A DNA stretch of 64,000 nucleotides. Origin: Agrocybe praecox. Lineage: Eukaryota > Basidiomycota > Agaricomycetes > Agaricales > Agrocybaceae. Within the stretch, counting starts at the first letter, position 1. Each line of letters begins with the position of its first letter. Positions 60,511-64,000 of this stretch are shown here, one piece after another. The position numbers and the translations under genes are program-made. The notes beneath the pieces are model-generated. The model searched no databases, was not told where the DNA came from, and saw only the letters and a program-made list of their open reading frames with translations. The stretch covers positions 1-64,000 of the forward strand of contig OZ024845.1 in NCBI GenBank assembly GCA_964017145.1, read 5' to 3'.

Positions 60511-61110
60511 GTGTAGTCAATAATACCTGAGTAGTGTCTTCTTGTAGTACTCCCTCCTGTAAATTTTCTTGAATATCAGTTTGTTGGGACAAGGAAGATG
60601 AAACGCCATCTTTTCCTTTTCTCTGTTTCCGAGAAGGTGTGAATGTATATTTTTAGAACTACTGAGAACTATTAATAGAGTAAGATTGATCGTTCAATCG
60701 GATGTTACAACTATTAGGAGAAATCTATGCCAGACCATAGAATAATCACTGTAGCAGAGCTAATATATCATATCCAATATTACGATTTTACTGAGGAGTG
60801 CCACTATACGAGGTGGCCACTTACTAGATTCCAAATTAACATCAAAGTCGAATGTCGCAAGCTAAATCAGGGTGGGAGAAATATACCGTTATAGGACTCA
60901 TTGCTTAGGAATGATACTACGAAACGATAAATGACGGTCACGTCAAAAGACTCCTCGGCGCGAAGATAGAGGATTGACATATTAATCAGTGATGGCTGCG
61001 CAGTCAACACATGTCCATATAAAATCATGAACTGGTTGGCCCATTTAGCTCCTCGCCATTTCCACATCCCTTCAGGTCCAGCGAGCAGTCCCACTCGTCA
61101 CGCGTCCACG
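60511..61110. other. Intergenic
   Basis: This holds the terminator side of the esterase gene and the upstream side of the membrane-protein gene. No other feature is recognised. Confidence 0.4.
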
Positions 61111-62297
61111 ATGCTGAACATAACTAGCACCGATAGAATCTTGGCTTTGTTCATAGCCTCAATGGCAACGGGAATTTATCTCTGCACTCTCGCTGCTTGT
61201 ATTCGGTGGCTCGTGTACACGGACGAGGGCTGGAGATTCAGGAAGACAATTGATAAGACACTTTTGGGGGCCACGCTATCAATATTCTTCTTCTCGTCAC
61301 TTCATACAACCTTGGCAGTTACTACCACATTCTTCAATATTCGAGAATTGGAAAAGGGTCCCGTACCCCTGGAGGATAGGATTCCATGGACCGATGTTGT
61401 CATGGTATGAACGTCCTTCTTTGTTCAATATTCTTATTCACCGACTCTCAGTGTACTGCGACCAATATGGCGGTGTTGACAGTAGACGGCTTTCTAGTAC
61501 GCTTCCTTCGATCGCTAGAAGACGCCCAACTAATTCTTATGCAGTTATACAGGTGTTGGCTGGTCTGCATGAAATCAGCCAGAATGATACTATTCCCAGT
61601 CGTATTTTGGATAGGCGGTGCTGCCTGTACTATTCTTCAAATATACTGGCAAATTGTGCAAAGCGCAAAAATTAGCAAAGTCTGGACGCCAGTGAATATG
61701 AACACAGGCCCCGGGACTATTCTGACACCTTTCTGGGGATGCTCTATTGCAGTAAATATATACTCGACCTGTGAGTGATCGCTTGCTACGTATGTCTCTA
61801 GATGACCTCATAAGTACTCAGTTGTCATTCTTCACAAAATCTGGCTCCACGTTCAGGAACAATCCAAATATTCTGCTTCGGTGACGGCTTCTGTTCGGGA
61901 ACTTCGCTTCATCATGCGCGTCTTGATTGAATCCGGTGCCTTATATCTCATGATTACTATCCCTCACTTCATCGTCTGGTGGACCCCGAGTACGACTGCC
62001 ATCCTCATCTTTGCGTGGACTGTACGTTTCTGATGATATTATGTCAGATTAAAGTAATTAATATTTTATCAGAATCTTCCAGCTGTTGGCAGCGCGTTCA
62101 ACTTAATTCTGATTCGCACGTCGCAGAGACGAGTAGACAATGTCAAGGAGATGGAGAAACAGAATGATATTCTATCCACTGTTTTACGTTTTAGAGAACC
62201 AGGGGTGGTTGAATCTGCTTCAGAAGATACCGACTTTAGTTCATCTTCCTCCATTTCTGCTTATGGTAACCCTTTTGGACGTACAAACATATATTAG
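61111..62297 (+). CDS. Multi-pass membrane protein, basidiomycete 7-TM-like family
   Basis: The exons 61111-61404, 61452-61770, 61822-62021 and 62073-62297 keep phase and give 345 residues. Hydrophobic segments that could span the membrane lie around ILALFIASMATGIYLCTLAA, LLGATLSIFFFSS, MILFPVVFWIGGAACTI, WGCSIAVNIYS, LIESGALYLMITIPHFIV and ILIFAWTNLPAVGSAFNLI. They are followed by a charged, Ser-rich cytosolic tail. The layout (RCW after a soluble loop, a last segment ending in NLILIRTSQR) is common to a large, poorly understood basidiomycete family. A receptor or sensor role is often supposed but not shown. A longer start at 61,027 is in frame. Confidence 0.8.
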
Positions 62298-62411
62298 GAC
62301 CCGCTGTATTTATTTTGTAGGCCTAATATTTAGGGAATATACACGACACCCGACTCACGATTCTCAATGGGGCATTCCAAATGACAAGTGGCAAGTTTGA
62401 ATGAGTTACTT

Positions 62412-62550
62412 CGTTGGAGCGGTCCAGGATGCAGCTGGGTGGCGTAGCTGGGCTCGGAAGCGCGTCGAGCAGCCTTGCACGATTGCAGTTGGGGTCAAGG
62501 CAAGATGTATTGGACTATGTACGCGTCGGTCACATATCTGCATGGTATAA
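62412..62550 (+). repeat. SINE-like repeat with polymerase III box A, left arm
   Basis: TGGCGTAGCTGG (about 62,440-62,451) fits the tRNA box A consensus TRGCNNARYNGG exactly. A weak box-B-like GGGGTCAAGGC lies about 45 bases downstream. A second copy sits in opposite orientation at 62,705-62,852 with about 80-85% identity. Confidence 0.5.
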
Positions 62551-62704
62551 TCATATCTAATCGGACTGGTGCAGGTTGCAATGCCACATCGTTTGTGGAT
62601 CAAGGCGCAGGACATGGATTAAGATATCTTTCCAGCTCATTTGATATTCTGTCCCTTTGAAATTTTCCTCATTCCCGTTGTGGCAGTGCAACCGGTCTGA
62701 TTAG

Positions 62705-62852
62705 ATTAGATCATGTACAGACTCTGTGTGACCGCGACGCGTACATAGCCAATCAATCAATCCTTTGACCACTACTGCCATCCTGCGAGGCTGCTCGACG
62801 CGCTTCCGAGCCCAGCTACGCCACACAGCTGCATACTGGACTGCTCCACCGT
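62705..62852 (-). repeat. SINE-like repeat, right arm in inverted orientation
   Basis: On the minus strand this reads GTCCAGTATGCAGCTG...TGGCGTAGCTGGGCTCGG... and continues past GTCGAGCAGCC to a TATGTACGCGTCG block shared with the left arm. The box A is identical to that of the left copy. The 154-bp spacer shows no gene. Confidence 0.5.
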
Positions 62853-64000
62853 CAACATACATGTACAATTTTAGGTGTGAATGTTTGGCGCGTTGAGCGA
62901 ACAAGCTGATGATTTTTAAGCCTGGCATTTGTGGTGTCATCGAATTTAGATGTACTTCGTTATTTTTCCAGAGTTCCGGAAAGGAAATTGCGTATTTCCT
63001 GAGAATTTAGCAGATCCTGAAAAGAAGAAGAGGCATGAATGCTGGCGTTGCGCCCATAATCGACGTCTTCAACGCATAAGTTAAACACCATACGGTATAT
63101 GTCTTGAGGAACGCTTGTTACAACCCAGTTCCTGGGAATCATAATTGTCGCAGATTTCTGCGGTCGAGGAGAGACTTGGAAGATACATTGATATTTGTTT
63201 TAATCACTGCAACTGTCCATGTTCAACGTTAGAAAATAATACATATTGGACGCGTCGGTTACTGCCGAAATAATTTCATGTCCCTTCCGAATATCACGTG
63301 CATGTCACAACATTATTCTATGTTACTGTCAGTGTATCATGATTAGATTATAATGACCTCAATTGTTCTTTTTTTGTTTGTCCCACGGATCATTCCAATT
63401 TTCTTCCGCAGTAAGTACATTGGACCATGCGCCACACCATGTTCTGTTGCCAAGCTTACACTCCTTCAACGCCCTTTCCATCATGTGCTCACTGCAGATA
63501 AAAAGTGGCATAGCAGCACGCCCTATGCGCAGCATTAGTACGCTGGCGATAATGAACCACAGACGGTTTTATCGTGTTCGCTGGTGAGTCTTTTCAGCAT
63601 GTGTAAGCGAGGCGTACTTACGTTTAAGTGTTTTGATACTGTTCATTCACTAATCCAGCATGCTTTTTGAGGTAGGGACCTCCAAGTTCGCATCGACAAC
63701 TTGTCTTATTTTTCACTATGGATAACTTAATATAGTAAACATTTGAACACCGAGGCTGCTATTTGATGGCCAAGGTGAGTAACGAGTTTGGGACAAAAAT
63801 AACTGCTGTTGCGGGTGTACCACTGCGTCACTTGATCTATGATCCAAACTCGTTGGCTGTGATATATAGTCACCAGACGTACATGCCTTGATCGCGATGC
63901 AACTTTGAAGCGGTAATAAAGAGCCGCCTCTACTAGAGGAGGGTCGAACAGCTCTCCTTCGTCCTTCCCGCTTTCAAATCTTCTCGCTGGTGGAAGGTGT
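62853..64000. other. No gene supported at the right edge
   Basis: A minus-strand frame at 63,142-62,960 (SVPQDIYRMVFNLCVEDVDYG) reads protein-like and has a possible intron, but it is too short to place. A GTTCAACGTT motif occurs near 63,221. The last 100 bases may belong to the upstream region of a gene beyond the window. Confidence 0.3.

Noticed and set aside
1..64000. CRISPR arrays, operons or bacterial-type signals
   Set aside because: The window is eukaryotic (telomere, spliceosomal introns); no spaced direct repeats of CRISPR type were seen.

Overview
This window is the left end of a chromosome from a filamentous basidiomycete, most likely a wood- or litter-decaying mushroom (Agaricomycetes). 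The evidence is a 98-bp block of CCCTAA telomere repeats at base 1, genes split by many 45-75 nt GT-AG introns, a laccase, a glucuronoyl esterase, secreted proteins with cellulose-binding modules, a psi-factor-producing oxygenase pair and a basidiomycete-type NACHT gene. The species cannot be named from the sequence.

Bases 1-12,000 are a telomere-proximal transposon graveyard. Next to the telomere lies a Penelope-like retroelement without a visible GIY-YIG endonuclease (Coprina-like), oriented 5' toward the telomere and flanked by long repeats (pLTRs). Each complete pLTR carries a sequence with the conserved core of a hammerhead ribozyme. A third pLTR and a partial one follow. The innermost insertion truncates a gag-like ORF of an LTR retrotransposon, which is itself interrupted by a 647-bp hAT-like MITE with a clean 8-bp target duplication. 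A fold-back element with long inverted arms lies at 10,884-11,998.

Bases 12,000-28,400 are gene-poor and full of decayed repeats, with blocks of strong purine bias. One multi-exon NACHT NTPase gene (17,049-19,505) stands in it.

Bases 28,400-62,300 are the gene-bearing part. In order: two tandem genes for ~150-residue secreted cysteine-rich proteins; two large fatty-acid dioxygenase/P450 fusion genes (Ppo family) in divergent inverted orientation; a secreted laccase with all four copper motifs; three same-strand paralogues of a fruit-body-type secreted protein with a C-terminal CBM1; a possibly broken CCCH-finger-like gene; an intronless CE15 glucuronoyl esterase; and a multi-pass membrane protein. 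A facing pair of SINE-like repeats with a polymerase III box A follows at 62,412-62,852.

The laccase, CE15 esterase and CBM1 proteins suggest lignocellulose attack at the cell exterior. The Ppo pair would make oxylipins, which are developmental or chemical signals in fungi. All exon structures were spliced by eye from GT-AG signals and paralogue comparison. No alignment or database search was run.
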